This document shows, piece by piece, positions 1 through 9,877 of a DNA stretch of 64,000 nucleotides (the stretch's first letter is position 1; the number at the start of each line of letters is the position of its first letter). Location: positions 1 to 64,000 of the forward strand of contig JANYDM010000003.1 in NCBI GenBank assembly GCA_025363575.1, given 5' to 3'. Under the pieces are notes generated by a model. That model was not told where the DNA came from. It ran no database searches and saw nothing but the letters and a program-made list of their open reading frames with translations. The stretch is from Betaproteobacteria bacterium (GTDB taxonomy: Bacteria; Pseudomonadota; Gammaproteobacteria; Burkholderiales; SG8-41). A program made the translations under genes and the position numbers.

Positions 1-156
1 GATTTGCTTGAGCGGGCTGTGGTTCCTGAGCGCATAGCCCATGCCCTGGGTGGTCACGTTTTCGGTATTCTTATTTTTGTCGAGCAAATCGTCGGCGGTT
101 TGCGCCGTCGCCAGCGCGGACCATATGCACAACCAGAAGCAAAATAGTGTTTTCAT
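1..156 (-). CDS. PQQ-dependent dehydrogenase, N-terminal 52 residues (cut by window edge)
   Basis: The visible part begins with a Sec signal peptide (MKTLFCFWLCIWSALATAQ) followed by ADDLLDKNKNTENV and a YALRNHSPLKQI segment. That layout matches the mature start of quinoprotein alcohol dehydrogenases, where an 'N..NW/V..G..Y...R.SPL.QI' block precedes the eight-bladed PQQ propeller. The enzyme would oxidise an alcohol or aldehyde in the periplasm. A GGGGGAG Shine-Dalgarno lies just upstream of the ATG. It is the last visible gene of a minus-strand operon (monooxygenase, Bug receptor, NHL propeller, this gene). The propeller, active-site residues and any haem domain lie outside the window, so the subtype cannot be told. 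Confidence 0.7.
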   Translation of the reverse strand, partial: MKTLFCFWLCIWSALATAQTADDLLDKNKNTENVTTQGMGYALRNHSPLKQI

Positions 157-191
157 CGGCTCCCCCGCATGGAACTACGTTGCATTACGAT

Positions 192-1286
192 TCAATTGCG
201 CTTTACGTGCTTCGCGATCTGTCGCGGGCCGACCTCACCGCCGTAGACATTGCCTTGCGCATCGACGGCCACACCTTCCGCAGCGCTCGTGCCTTTCAGT
301 TCCTGCGGGTCCGGAATGCGGTAGAGCACCGCGCCATCGCTCAATCGGCCGACGCGAATGCCGCGCAGCCAGCCGGGGTTCGGCGCAACGCCGTTCGATT
401 CGGAGTCGGCAACGTAAATCAGACCGTCGCGCAGATAAACGCCGCTCGGCCGGCCGAACTGTTTCCATTCCGTGATGAACGTTCCGTTCTGATCGAGAAA
501 CTGGATGCGGTGATTGCCGCGGTCGGCGACGAGCAGGCGGCCTTGAGCGTCCATAGCGAGATCGTGCGGCGTCCTGAATTCGACCGGGGCGGCGCCGAGT
601 TTGCCGAACGACATTACGAACCTGCCGTCCCTGGTGAATTTGGAAACACGCGCAACGGTTTCCGGAGTCGCGTTCGGCTGCTGGCCGCTATGTCCTTCGG
701 CGACGAAGATGTCGCCGTTCGCTGCAACGACGATGCTCGTCGGCTCGGTCAGCGCGTCGGGCGGGTTGCCTGCGACGCCGGGCTTGCCGATGGTCAGCAG
801 TACTTTGCCCTCGGGGCTGAATTTGACCACCGTGTGGCCTTTGTTTGCATCCTGCGGAAATAATTTTCGCTCGCGCTCGTTGAGTCCCCGCCCGTCAATG
901 ACCCACACATTGCCGTCGCGATCCATATAAATCTTGTGCGGAAAAATGAAGAGGCCCGCGCCGAAGCTTTTCAATAGATTGCCGGATGAATCGAACTTCA
1001 TGACCGGCGGCAGCGGAGAGCCCGCGCAACTGTCGTAGGCAACGGGTGAGACGCCCGGCGGCACGTCGGGATTTGCGCCGCAGCGATCGACGACCCACAC
1101 CGAAGTGCCGTCATTGTCGATCGCAACGCCGTTCAGCGCGCCCCATTTGCGGTCGCTGACTTTGCCCCACGGCGCCGTCGTTTGATACGGATTCGGCAGA
1201 TCGTTCGTCGGCTGCACGTCGGCGGCAACCGCACTCAATGCGCATACCATGAGCGCGGCTGGCGACACCTGGAATAATTTTTTCAT
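192..1286 (-). CDS. Exported six-bladed NHL-repeat beta-propeller protein
   Basis: A protein of 364 residues with a Sec signal peptide (about residues 1-22). It carries a series of NHL-type blades, recognisable by short motifs such as GVAIDNDG, HKIYMDRDGNVWVID, SIVVAANGDIFVAEG, DLAMDAQGRLLVADRGNHRI and GVAVDAQGNVYGGE. Such periplasmic propellers are usually annotated as peptidyl-alpha-hydroxyglycine amidating-lyase-like or SMP-30-like; the reaction is unknown. It lies 13 bp downstream of a Bug receptor and 35 bp upstream of the PQQ dehydrogenase, so it is probably co-transcribed with both and may act on a product in the periplasm. Confidence 0.8.
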   Translation of the reverse strand: MKKLFQVSPAALMVCALSAVAADVQPTNDLPNPYQTTAPWGKVSDRKWGALNGVAIDNDGTSVWVVDRCGANPDVPPGVSPVAYDSCAGSPLPPVMKFDSSGNLLKSFGAGLFIFPHKIYMDRDGNVWVIDGRGLNERERKLFPQDANKGHTVVKFSPEGKVLLTIGKPGVAGNPPDALTEPTSIVVAANGDIFVAEGHSGQQPNATPETVARVSKFTRDGRFVMSFGKLGAAPVEFRTPHDLAMDAQGRLLVADRGNHRIQFLDQNGTFITEWKQFGRPSGVYLRDGLIYVADSESNGVAPNPGWLRGIRVGRLSDGAVLYRIPDPQELKGTSAAEGVAVDAQGNVYGGEVGPRQIAKHVKRN

Positions 1287-1299
1287 GATGTCATTCCGA

Positions 1300-2280
1300 T
1301 CACAGTCGCGGAATGTTCGCTTTGTCGATCAGCGCGTTCCACTTCGCGATGTCGTCGACGAGCACTTTGCGCATGCCGTCGGGTGTCGACAGGTTCTGGC
1401 TCACGCCGAGTTCCTGAAAGCGCTGGACGATCAGGGGCGAATTGACCGCCGCATGAATTTCCTTGTTAAGCCGCTCGACGATCGCTTTCGGCGTCTGTGC
1501 CGGCACCGCGATGCCATTCCACGAATTGACTTCGAATCCGGAGAGGCCGCTCTCGTCGAGAGTCGGCACATTGGGCAGCATAGTCGAGCGCGTCTTCGAG
1601 GTCACCGCGATCGCGCGCAGCGTATTCGCGCGGATCTGGCCGAGCACCGGCGGCAGAAATTCCATTGCGACCTGGATGCTGTTGCCGCGCAGCGCGGTCA
1701 ATACGCCGGCCGTGTTGTTGAACGGCACGGAGGCGGCGTCGAGTGCGGCCATCGACTTGAGCAGCTCCGATGAGAGGTGCTGAGTGGTGCCGATGTTGAT
1801 CGAGCCGATGTTGAATTTGCCGCCCGCGTTCTTTGCCTGTGCGATGAGCTCCTTCACGCTTTTGACCGGCGAGTCGGGGCTGACCAGCACGACGATGCTG
1901 AACGCGCCGATCGTCGACACCATTGAGAAATCTTTCAGCGTGTCGTAAGGCAGCTTCCTGAACATTGCGCCGCTGACCGCGTTCGTGTTGTTCATCAGGT
2001 AAAGCGTGTAGCCGTCGGGCTCGGACTTGGCGACAGTCTCGGCCGCAACGATGCCGCCGGCGCTTGGCCGGTTGTCGATGATGATCTGCTGGTTCATCGC
2101 CTCGCTCATTTTCTGCATCACGGCGCGCGAAGTGATGTCGCCGACGCCGCCGGGGCCGAACGGCACGAGCAGCCGTACAGGTTTCGCCGGATAGCCGGTT
2201 TGTGCGGTGGCGGTGCATGGGCACGCCGCGATCAGCAGGCAGGCTGCCGTGCGCAGCGCGGCGCGGGATTTCTTTGTCAT
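1300..2280 (-). CDS. Bug/TctC-family periplasmic solute receptor
   Basis: A protein of 326 residues with a signal peptide ending near the TATAQ site. The mature part starts YPAKPVRLLVPFGPGGVGD, the family hallmark: a beta strand followed by a PGG loop that contacts a ligand carboxylate. The downstream blocks IIIDNRPSAGG, EPDGYTLYL and KLPYDTLKDF are also diagnostic. Bug proteins bind small carboxylates, amino acids or amides for tripartite tricarboxylate transporters. No TctA/TctB membrane genes are nearby. A GAGGAAG ribosome site precedes the ATG. Position between the monooxygenase and NHL genes suggests that it binds a substrate of this operon; the ligand is not predictable. Confidence 0.92.
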   Translation of the reverse strand: MTKKSRAALRTAACLLIAACPCTATAQTGYPAKPVRLLVPFGPGGVGDITSRAVMQKMSEAMNQQIIIDNRPSAGGIVAAETVAKSEPDGYTLYLMNNTNAVSGAMFRKLPYDTLKDFSMVSTIGAFSIVVLVSPDSPVKSVKELIAQAKNAGGKFNIGSINIGTTQHLSSELLKSMAALDAASVPFNNTAGVLTALRGNSIQVAMEFLPPVLGQIRANTLRAIAVTSKTRSTMLPNVPTLDESGLSGFEVNSWNGIAVPAQTPKAIVERLNKEIHAAVNSPLIVQRFQELGVSQNLSTPDGMRKVLVDDIAKWNALIDKANIPRL

Positions 2281-2324
2281 GTTGACTTCCTCGTGATGCG
2301 GCTCAGGAGCAGCCTTGCCGCATT

Positions 2325-3479
2325 TTATTGAACCGTCGATATACCTGCCATTGCCGTCAAAGGCGTGCGCCAGGCATCGTAGCCGTACAGCCAGTCCGGA
2401 TTATCGCCGGGCTTCTGCATCCAGGTATTGGCGCTCGATATCGCCTGAATGCGTGACGTGCGCGGTTTGCGGTGCGCTTCATAGCGCTGGAAGGCGCCTT
2501 CGATGTCGTCACCCGCCTCCGCGAGACAGCGCGCAATTACCGCGGCATCTTCTATTGACGTTGCCGCTCCCTGCGCCATGTACGGTGTCATCGGGTGGCA
2601 GGCATCGCCGAGCAGCGCGACGCGGCCCACGCTCCAGCGCGGCAGCGGGTCGCGCTCGAGGATCGCCCATTTGTGGCAATCGGGGCAGGCGTCGAGTACG
2701 GCGCGCACGTCGGGATGAAATCCTGAATACGCAGCGCGCAGCTCTTTGACGTCGCCCTTCGCCGACCACGATTCCTTCGTCGCCCAATCGATGCCTTCGG
2801 GCAGGCTGGTGACGAAGTAAATCTCGTCGCGATTGGCGGTCGTATAGTAAATAACGATATGCCGGTCTTCGCCCCACCATTTGGTGCGCGAAGGGCCGAT
2901 GTCGAGCCCGTTCATCAACGATGCCGGAAAGACGCCGCGATAGGCGACGCGGCCTTTGTTGTAGGGCGTCTCGGGCCCGAGCAGAATTTCGCGCACGACT
3001 GAATGCACGCCGTCGGCCCCGATCACCGCATCGGCGTGCTCGCGCGTGCCGTCGGCGAACTCGAGCGTGACGCGTTCCGCGTCCTGCGTGAGACCAACGA
3101 GTTTCTTGCCCGGATGAATGATGTCGGCGGGCACGCCGGAGAGCAGCGCTTCGTGCAGGGTTGCACGGTGCATGCAGAGGTACGGCGCACCGTAGCGTTC
3201 CTCCGGCATCGGCAGCTCGATGGTGACTTTGCCGCTGTCGCCAATGCGATTGAGGTGAGAGCGCGGCGCGAAGGCGGCCTTGCGCACGCGGTCTTCGACG
3301 CCGATTTCGCGCAGCACTTTCATTGAATTCGGCATCATCTGGATGCCGGCGCCGATACGGCCGAAGCGTGCTGCCTGCTCGAACACGCGCACGTCGAACC
3401 CCGCGCGGCGCAGCGTTGCGGCGGCGGCGAGGCCGCCCATGCCGGCGCCGATGATTGCAATTGCGGGTTTTGCTGCCAC
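2325..3479 (-). CDS. FAD-dependent aromatic-ring monooxygenase (salicylate hydroxylase type)
   Basis: A group A flavoprotein monooxygenase of 384 residues. It shows the N-terminal dinucleotide-binding IIGAGMGGLAAAATLRRAG, the DG motif (IGADGVHSVVRE) and the GD motif (ALLGDACHPMTPYMAQG). I chose the GTG at 3479 because GGAGG lies 6 bases upstream and the FAD motif starts at residue 8. The longer open frame to 3713 would add an implausible arginine-rich leader. Relatives hydroxylate salicylate, hydroxybenzoates or hydroxypyridines using NAD(P)H; the exact substrate is open. It is first in the minus-strand operon and diverges from the SMP-30 gene at 3641. Confidence 0.85.
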   Translation of the reverse strand: MAAKPAIAIIGAGMGGLAAAATLRRAGFDVRVFEQAARFGRIGAGIQMMPNSMKVLREIGVEDRVRKAAFAPRSHLNRIGDSGKVTIELPMPEERYGAPYLCMHRATLHEALLSGVPADIIHPGKKLVGLTQDAERVTLEFADGTREHADAVIGADGVHSVVREILLGPETPYNKGRVAYRGVFPASLMNGLDIGPSRTKWWGEDRHIVIYYTTANRDEIYFVTSLPEGIDWATKESWSAKGDVKELRAAYSGFHPDVRAVLDACPDCHKWAILERDPLPRWSVGRVALLGDACHPMTPYMAQGAATSIEDAAVIARCLAEAGDDIEGAFQRYEAHRKPRTSRIQAISSANTWMQKPGDNPDWLYGYDAWRTPLTAMAGISTVQ

Positions 3480-3640
3480 CTTGATCCTCCGAACGCCGAT
3501 GTTAGGGCATGCATAGTCGAAATGGCAACCCAAGCGGCCGCGAAGCGCAGTGAAACGCGCGACTGACGAAGCGCGCGCGCAGGCGTATCTTTGGCGGCAG
3601 GATGAAGGGTCGCAAACTTTCACCATCAGGGGAGGCAGAC

Positions 3641-4657
<1,017 letters not shown>

Positions 4658-4676
4658 TGCAACGCAACGGCGCGGA

Positions 4677-6251
4677 TTATTTTTCGCGCCAGCCTTTGTC
4701 GATGTAGCGTTTGCCGCCGGTTTCGCTGGTCTGCAGCACGGCAGCGTAGGCGCCGTTGCTAACCCGCCACGTACGCGTTTCCATCGCAACCTGTTCCTCA
4801 TCCGGCCCGTTGGCGAGCGCTTCAGCAATCACGCGGCCGTCCATTTCCGACGCTGAGTTCGGCTGGCCGAGGAGATGCAGCAGCGTCGGTGCAACGTCTA
4901 CATTCGAAGTGGGTGTGCGCACGACTGCGCCGTGCTTGAACGCCGGACCCCAGGCGAGCATTGTATTGCGCACAGTCCAGGGGCCGATGCCGCCGTGTCC
5001 CGCCCGCTTGCCATCGTAGGGCTCCGTGTCCCGCTTGCCGCTGATCTGTGCGTATTCAGTGCCGCGCGCGCCGTGGTTGTTTGGCGCGGACGACCACGGA
5101 AAAGTAAACACAATGTCGGGGCTGCGCTCATGACCGCTGAGATGCACGAATTCGAGGGAGAAGGTGCCGGGGGCCGTGCCCTGATGCGGCGCACCGCCTT
5201 TTTCAGCGGCGGTGAATACGACGCCGCACCACGGCTGGCGTTGCAGAAACGCGGCTATCGCCGGCACGCGCGATCTGTCTTTGACGTGCAACGCAACGGC
5301 CTGGCCGCTCGACGCAATGACGACGTCGTCCGCTCCCGCCGTCATCATTCCGGCATCAGCGAGCGCGCGGCCGACGTTGACATTGAATACCGTTTGCGCA
5401 AAACCATGGTCGGACACCACCATGATGTTGGTCTTGTTGCGCAGACCGAGCGTTTCGAGTTTTTCCAGCACCAGGCCCAGCTGGCGATCGTCATTGCGGA
5501 TCGCCGCGACTGCTTCGGGTGCGCCGGGGCCGAGAGCGTGCTGCGTGTGATCGGGTTCGCTCATCCACGTGAATACAACGGCCGGCTTGAGCTCGGGCAG
5601 CACATAGTCGCGAAGCACCTGCATGGCCCAGTCCACCGACGGGTTGAATTGATCGGTTGCGCCGCCTTTTTTCGGTGCCGGGCCGAAGCGCTTGAGTACC
5701 GGGTCGCTGGCCGAAGACGGAAACGCGACTTGCGTGCCGGGAAATAAATCGCCGCTGATGAGGGTGCCGATGCCGCCCGGCGATTTCGGCGCGAGCAGCA
5801 GCGCGCTGCCCGTCGAGCCCGAGCTTACGACCACCATGCTGCGCCCCTGCTGCGCGAGAATCTCGGCGAGCCCCGTGGCGGTGACCATGCGGCCGCCGGT
5901 GGCTTCGTCGAGTTTCAGCAGCGGCTGAAAGTCATCATTGGAGAACGCGCGCTGCGGATCGACGGCCGGCACATATATGGTGTTGCCCATGATGCCGTGG
6001 CGCGCCGGATAACTGCCGGTGCCGAGCGACGTGGAGTTTACCCGCGTGACGGTCGGAAACACCGAGTGCGTGTTCTGGAACGCCACGCCTTCCTTGCGCA
6101 GCCGGTACAGAGTGGGCGTGTCGGCTTCGGTAATGCTGTCGGGCCGCAGGCCGTCGAGGACAAAAACCAGATTGAGCGTGGCGGGGGATTGGGCGTGTGC
6201 GAAGCCCGCTGTGCACAAAAAGAAGAGCGAACACAAAAAATTGCGGCGCAT
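4677..6251 (-). CDS. Exported type I phosphodiesterase/nucleotide pyrophosphatase-family protein
   Basis: An alkaline-phosphatase-superfamily protein of 524 residues with a Sec signal peptide. Metal and nucleophile positions are visible: FVLDGLRPD near the N-terminus, the Thr nucleophile in FPTVTRVNS, a metal-binding EPDHTQH, and IMVVSDHGF. These are the hallmarks of NPP-type phosphodiesterases, which cleave phosphodiester or pyrophosphate bonds of nucleotides or phospholipid head groups. The ATG at 6251 follows GGAGGAAAC; seven extra codons upstream are unlikely to be used. It stands alone, converging with the SMP-30 gene; a GC-rich repeat separates it from the next minus-strand gene. The physiological substrate is unknown. 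Confidence 0.85.
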   Translation of the reverse strand: MRRNFLCSLFFLCTAGFAHAQSPATLNLVFVLDGLRPDSITEADTPTLYRLRKEGVAFQNTHSVFPTVTRVNSTSLGTGSYPARHGIMGNTIYVPAVDPQRAFSNDDFQPLLKLDEATGGRMVTATGLAEILAQQGRSMVVVSSGSTGSALLLAPKSPGGIGTLISGDLFPGTQVAFPSSASDPVLKRFGPAPKKGGATDQFNPSVDWAMQVLRDYVLPELKPAVVFTWMSEPDHTQHALGPGAPEAVAAIRNDDRQLGLVLEKLETLGLRNKTNIMVVSDHGFAQTVFNVNVGRALADAGMMTAGADDVVIASSGQAVALHVKDRSRVPAIAAFLQRQPWCGVVFTAAEKGGAPHQGTAPGTFSLEFVHLSGHERSPDIVFTFPWSSAPNNHGARGTEYAQISGKRDTEPYDGKRAGHGGIGPWTVRNTMLAWGPAFKHGAVVRTPTSNVDVAPTLLHLLGQPNSASEMDGRVIAEALANGPDEEQVAMETRTWRVSNGAYAAVLQTSETGGKRYIDKGWREK

Positions 6252-6343
6252 GTTTCCTCCCATTCGCCGCATACGTCGCGGCGTTTTTATATTAAGGCCA
6301 ATCTGTTACCGCGATGTTGCGGTATTGGTCTGGTAAATTTGGA

Positions 6344-6416
6344 CACCCATCCCCATCCCGGGCCTTCCCCTTGTCCCCCATGAGGACTTCCTGCGGGGCG
6401 AAGGGGAAGGTGAGGA
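6344..6416. repeat. GC-rich intergenic palindromic repeat, copy 1
   Basis: A CCCATCCCCATCCCGGGCC-type head is followed by inverted CTTCCCCTTGTCC and GCGAAGGGGAAGG arms. Related copies occur at 18545, 23080, 32440, 55641 and 56483. The stem could act as a terminator between the genes on either side. Confidence 0.7.
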
Positions 6417-6430
6417 TAGCGCTGTCGCGT

Positions 6431-7072
6431 TTACTGGATGGGTGAAAACTTCGACGGCATGAGGATCTTGTTTTCCTGGGCGGTCATTTCGTACGCCGGC
6501 ATGTTGTGTTTCTTGGCGAGCAGCGAGGGCGGCCAGACGCCGGCTTCTTTCGCCTTGTCGCGCGTGGCGTTGCGTTCCTCGATCGATTTGTACGGCCAGA
6601 TGTGAACGAACTTGTTGAGCGCGCCAAGCTCGGAAACCCACGCCGCGCATAAGGGGCTCAGCTTGACGCGGTCGGCGATGCCTTTTTCCCATAGCGCGAT
6701 CAGCTTGGGCAATTCAGCGCCGCTCTTGAGCGTATAGGTGCGCATTTCGAAATACGGTCCGAGCTTGGCCGGCTTGAGTTCGGGCGACACTGCCAGCGGC
6801 ATCATGATGTCGGAACGCATGTTGACGACGAAGTCCTTGATCTTGGGCGGCCAGGTGCCGTCCTTGATGGCTTCCGCGCGGATGCTGGCGCGCTCGTTCA
6901 GGTCTTTGTAGCCCCAGACGTGGACGATCTGGTTGAGCGGGCCGATTTCGGTGTGCCAGAACGCGGCCAGCAGCGAATGCTTCTTGCGTATCTCGTAGGC
7001 CTCGGCGAAGCGCGCCTCGACCTCGGGGACGGAATGGGGTTTGAGATCGTAGGTTCTCATTTCGTAAATCAT
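6431..7072 (-). CDS. NIPSNAP-family protein, tandem domain
   Basis: A protein of 213 residues built of two related dimeric alpha/beta-barrel halves. The first starts MIYEMRTYDLKPHSVPEVE and the second, near residue 108, YFEMRTYTLKSGAELPK. Each half ends in a W/HVWGYK or HIWPYK and an 'R..IRAEA..DG.WPP' block. NIPSNAP domains are small ferredoxin-like folds without a settled activity, often found in bacterial catabolic operons. Next upstream on the same strand is a beta-hydroxyacid dehydrogenase gene, 35 bp away, so the two are probably co-transcribed. No signal peptide is present, so it is cytoplasmic. Confidence 0.85.
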   Translation of the reverse strand: MIYEMRTYDLKPHSVPEVEARFAEAYEIRKKHSLLAAFWHTEIGPLNQIVHVWGYKDLNERASIRAEAIKDGTWPPKIKDFVVNMRSDIMMPLAVSPELKPAKLGPYFEMRTYTLKSGAELPKLIALWEKGIADRVKLSPLCAAWVSELGALNKFVHIWPYKSIEERNATRDKAKEAGVWPPSLLAKKHNMPAYEMTAQENKILMPSKFSPIQ

Positions 7073-7107
7073 GCTAATTCCTTTCTGGTTGAATTCAATT
7101 TCAAAAT

Positions 7108-8001
7108 TCAGCGCGCAGTCTTGCCGGGCCAGCGCGCGGGCAGCAACGTCGCGTCGCCCTTGCCGAGGCCGTCGCGCGCGGCTTCATCGAAACACTCGAG
7201 CGCGCGCGCGGTGACGGGCAGGGTGCTGCCGAGCGCCTGCGCCTCTTCGATCATCGTTTGCAGGTCTTTGCGTATCGAATCGATGTCGAACGTGATCGCG
7301 CCGGTGTCTTCGCTTTTCAGCGCTTTGGCAATGGCGGGCCCACGCATCTTGAGCATGTTCGGACCGCCTGAAGTGTCGGCGAGTATATCCATCACGCGCG
7401 CCGGATCGAGGCCCAGCGGCTTGCACAGAACCAACGCTTCGCCGAGCGCCTGCCAGTATACGAGCAGCGGCAGGTTGATCGCGAGCTTCATGCTGGCGCC
7501 GGCGCCGATCGGCCCGACGTGCTCGACGCGCCGGCATAACTGGTCGAGCAGTGGTTTCGCGCGCGCGACGTCCGCGGCGGCGCCGCCGGCGAAACCGAAC
7601 AACTTGCCATCGCGCGCGGGGCCGACCGAACCGCCGACCGGGCAATCGATCAACGCAGCTTGCCTGGCGGCGACTTTCGCCGCGAGCGCTTTCTCCGTCA
7701 CCGGTCGCACCGTGCTCATCTCGATAAACAACTTGCCCTTGACGTCGCCGGCGAGCAAGCCGTCCTTACCGTCATAGGCGGCATCGATGGCTTCTGCGTT
7801 GGTCAATATGGTGATGACAACCTCCACGCCATTCGCAAGCTCGCGCGGCGTGGCTGCGATCTTGATGCCGGACGGCGCGAGCGCCTGCGCTTTTGCCGCG
7901 GTGCGGTTCCATGCGCTCACTTCATGGCCGAGGCCCGCGAGTCGCGCCGCGATAGCGGCCCCCATCTTGCCGATGCCGACGATGCCGATTTTCAAATGCA
8001 T
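7108..8001 (-). CDS. NAD(P)-dependent beta-hydroxyacid dehydrogenase (3-hydroxyisobutyrate dehydrogenase family)
   Basis: A protein of 297 residues. The N-terminal Rossmann motif is GIVGIGKMGAAIAARLAGLGH. The substrate-binding DCPVGGSVGPARDGKL and the catalytic-lysine helix GAGASMKLAINL follow, the arrangement of 3-hydroxyisobutyrate, tartronate semialdehyde and related reductases. The ATG at 8001 puts the Rossmann strand at residue 3; a GTG at 8034 would add 11 residues. It should reduce or oxidise a short beta-hydroxy acid in the cytoplasm. It is divergent from the CocE gene at 8116 and upstream of the NIPSNAP gene. The substrate cannot be fixed from sequence. Confidence 0.87.
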   Translation of the reverse strand: MHLKIGIVGIGKMGAAIAARLAGLGHEVSAWNRTAAKAQALAPSGIKIAATPRELANGVEVVITILTNAEAIDAAYDGKDGLLAGDVKGKLFIEMSTVRPVTEKALAAKVAARQAALIDCPVGGSVGPARDGKLFGFAGGAAADVARAKPLLDQLCRRVEHVGPIGAGASMKLAINLPLLVYWQALGEALVLCKPLGLDPARVMDILADTSGGPNMLKMRGPAIAKALKSEDTGAITFDIDSIRKDLQTMIEEAQALGSTLPVTARALECFDEAARDGLGKGDATLLPARWPGKTAR

Positions 8002-8115
8002 TCTCCCGATACGTTGAGTCAGCAGTGTTGACACTCGCGCTGGCGTAGCGTCAAACTGGCACGCGGAATATTAGCAGGTTCGCCGACATAGAGCGGCGCA
8101 GGAGGAGCTTCGGAA

Positions 8116-9861
8116 ATGAGTTCGCCAGTCAGCGAAATTCGCGACGGCATGCGCATCGAGTGGGACGTGGCCATCGCGATGAATGACGGCTGCGTTCTGC
8201 GCGCCGACGTGTTCCGCCCGCCGCGCGCCGGCAGGTGGCCGGTGATCCTGAGCTACGGTCCATACGCAAAAGGTCTGCATTTCGAGGACGGCTATCCGAG
8301 CGCGTGGCGGCGCATGATCGAGACGCATCCCGATGTCGCCGCGGGTTCGTCGAACAAATATCAGAACTGGGAAGTGGTTGATCCCGAGAAATGGGTGCCG
8401 GACGGCTACGCGGTCGTGCGCGTCGATGCCCGCGGCACCGGGCGTTCGCCTGGCTTCATCGATCACTTTTCGCCGCGCGAAACGAAAGATTTCTACCAGT
8501 GCATTGAATGGGCCGGTGTGCAGGCGTGGTCGGACGGCAAGGTCGGCTTGAACGGCATTTCCTATTACGGCATCAATCAATGGCACGTCGCGTCATTGCG
8601 TCCGCCGCATCTCGCGGCGATGTGCATCTGGGAGGGTGCTGCCGACTGGTATCGCGACATGACGCACCACGGCGGCATTCTGTCGACGTTCTGGGAGAAT
8701 TGGTACGACATGCAGGTGAAGACCGTGCAGTACGGCTGCGGCGAGGCTGGTAAGCGCAGCCGCGTCACCGGGCAGCTCGTATGCGGCGACGAACTGTTGA
8801 GCGCGGGAGAACTCGCCAAGAATCGCTGCGACTTCGGCAACGCGATACGCGCGCATCCGCTCGACGATAGCTACCACAAGGCGCGCTCGCCGAAATGGCA
8901 CAAGATCACAGTGCCTTTTCTGTCTGCGGCGAACTGGGGCGGGCAGGGTCTGCATCCGCGCGGCAATTTCGAGGGCTACATGCGCGCGGCGTCGCAACAC
9001 AAGTGGCTCGAAGCGCATGGCATCGAGCACTGGACTCATTTCTACACCGACTACGGCGTCAAGCTGCAAAAGCGCTTCTTCGCGCATTTCCTTAAAGGCG
9101 AAAAGAACGGCTGGGCGAAGCAGCCGCGCGTGCAACTGCAGGTGCGGCATCCCGACCGCTTTGCCGAGCGCCACGAAAACGAATGGCCGCTCGCGCGCAC
9201 GCTGTGGACGAAGCTTTATCTCGACCCGGTCGCGCATGCGTTGACGCAGGCACCGCCGCTTGCGTCATCAATCCTTGAATACGACGCGATGGGCGATGGC
9301 GTGACTTTTCTTTCGCCGCCGCTGCCGCAGGCAACCGAGATCACCGGGCCGTCAGCGGCGAAATTGTTCGTGTCGTCCTCGACCCGCGACGTGGATTTGT
9401 TCCTGGTGCTGCGCGTCTTCTCGGCGGACCTGAGGGAAATCGTGTTTCAGGGTGCGATCGATCCGCACACGCCGGTCGCGCAGGGTTGGTTGCGCGCATC
9501 GCATCGCAAATTGGACCGCAAACTGTCGCTGCCGTACCGGCCGTACCACACGCACGACAAATTGCAGCCGCTGAAGCGCAACGAAGTCGTCGAACTCGAT
9601 ATCGAGTTATGGCCGGCGTCTATCGTGGTGCCGGCCGGCTGCCGCATTGCGCTGTCCGTGCGCGGCCGCGACTATATTTATCCCGGCGGCAGCGGCGGCA
9701 AGCTGTCGAATTTCAAAAACGAACTCACCGGCTGCGGACCTTTTCTGCACGACGATCCGCGCGACCGCCCACCGGCGGTTTTTCACAACAAGGTCAAGTT
9801 GCACTGCGGCCCGCAGCGCGCGGCTTACGTATTGCTGCCGGTGATTCCATCCAGGCGTTGA
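8116..9861 (+). CDS. CocE/NonD-family alpha/beta hydrolase
   Basis: A protein of 581 residues of the X-Pro dipeptidyl-peptidase/cocaine esterase family. The N-terminal hydrolase domain has RVDARGTGRSPG and the nucleophile elbow NGISYYG (GxSYxG), with the following AAMCIWEGAADWYRDM helix. The C-terminal half is the jelly-roll PepX_C domain, with GWLRASHRKLD and LPYRPYHTHD as recognisable blocks. An AGGAGGAG site precedes the ATG. These enzymes hydrolyse esters or amides. The lack of a signal peptide places it in the cytoplasm. It heads a long plus-strand run: a glutathione transferase-like gene follows 16 bp later, then a complete ABC uptake system. Confidence 0.88.
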   Translation: MSSPVSEIRDGMRIEWDVAIAMNDGCVLRADVFRPPRAGRWPVILSYGPYAKGLHFEDGYPSAWRRMIETHPDVAAGSSNKYQNWEVVDPEKWVPDGYAVVRVDARGTGRSPGFIDHFSPRETKDFYQCIEWAGVQAWSDGKVGLNGISYYGINQWHVASLRPPHLAAMCIWEGAADWYRDMTHHGGILSTFWENWYDMQVKTVQYGCGEAGKRSRVTGQLVCGDELLSAGELAKNRCDFGNAIRAHPLDDSYHKARSPKWHKITVPFLSAANWGGQGLHPRGNFEGYMRAASQHKWLEAHGIEHWTHFYTDYGVKLQKRFFAHFLKGEKNGWAKQPRVQLQVRHPDRFAERHENEWPLARTLWTKLYLDPVAHALTQAPPLASSILEYDAMGDGVTFLSPPLPQATEITGPSAAKLFVSSSTRDVDLFLVLRVFSADLREIVFQGAIDPHTPVAQGWLRASHRKLDRKLSLPYRPYHTHDKLQPLKRNEVVELDIELWPASIVVPAGCRIALSVRGRDYIYPGGSGGKLSNFKNELTGCGPFLHDDPRDRPPAVFHNKVKLHCGPQRAAYVLLPVIPSRR

Positions 9862-9877
9862 ACAGGAGCTATTTGTC

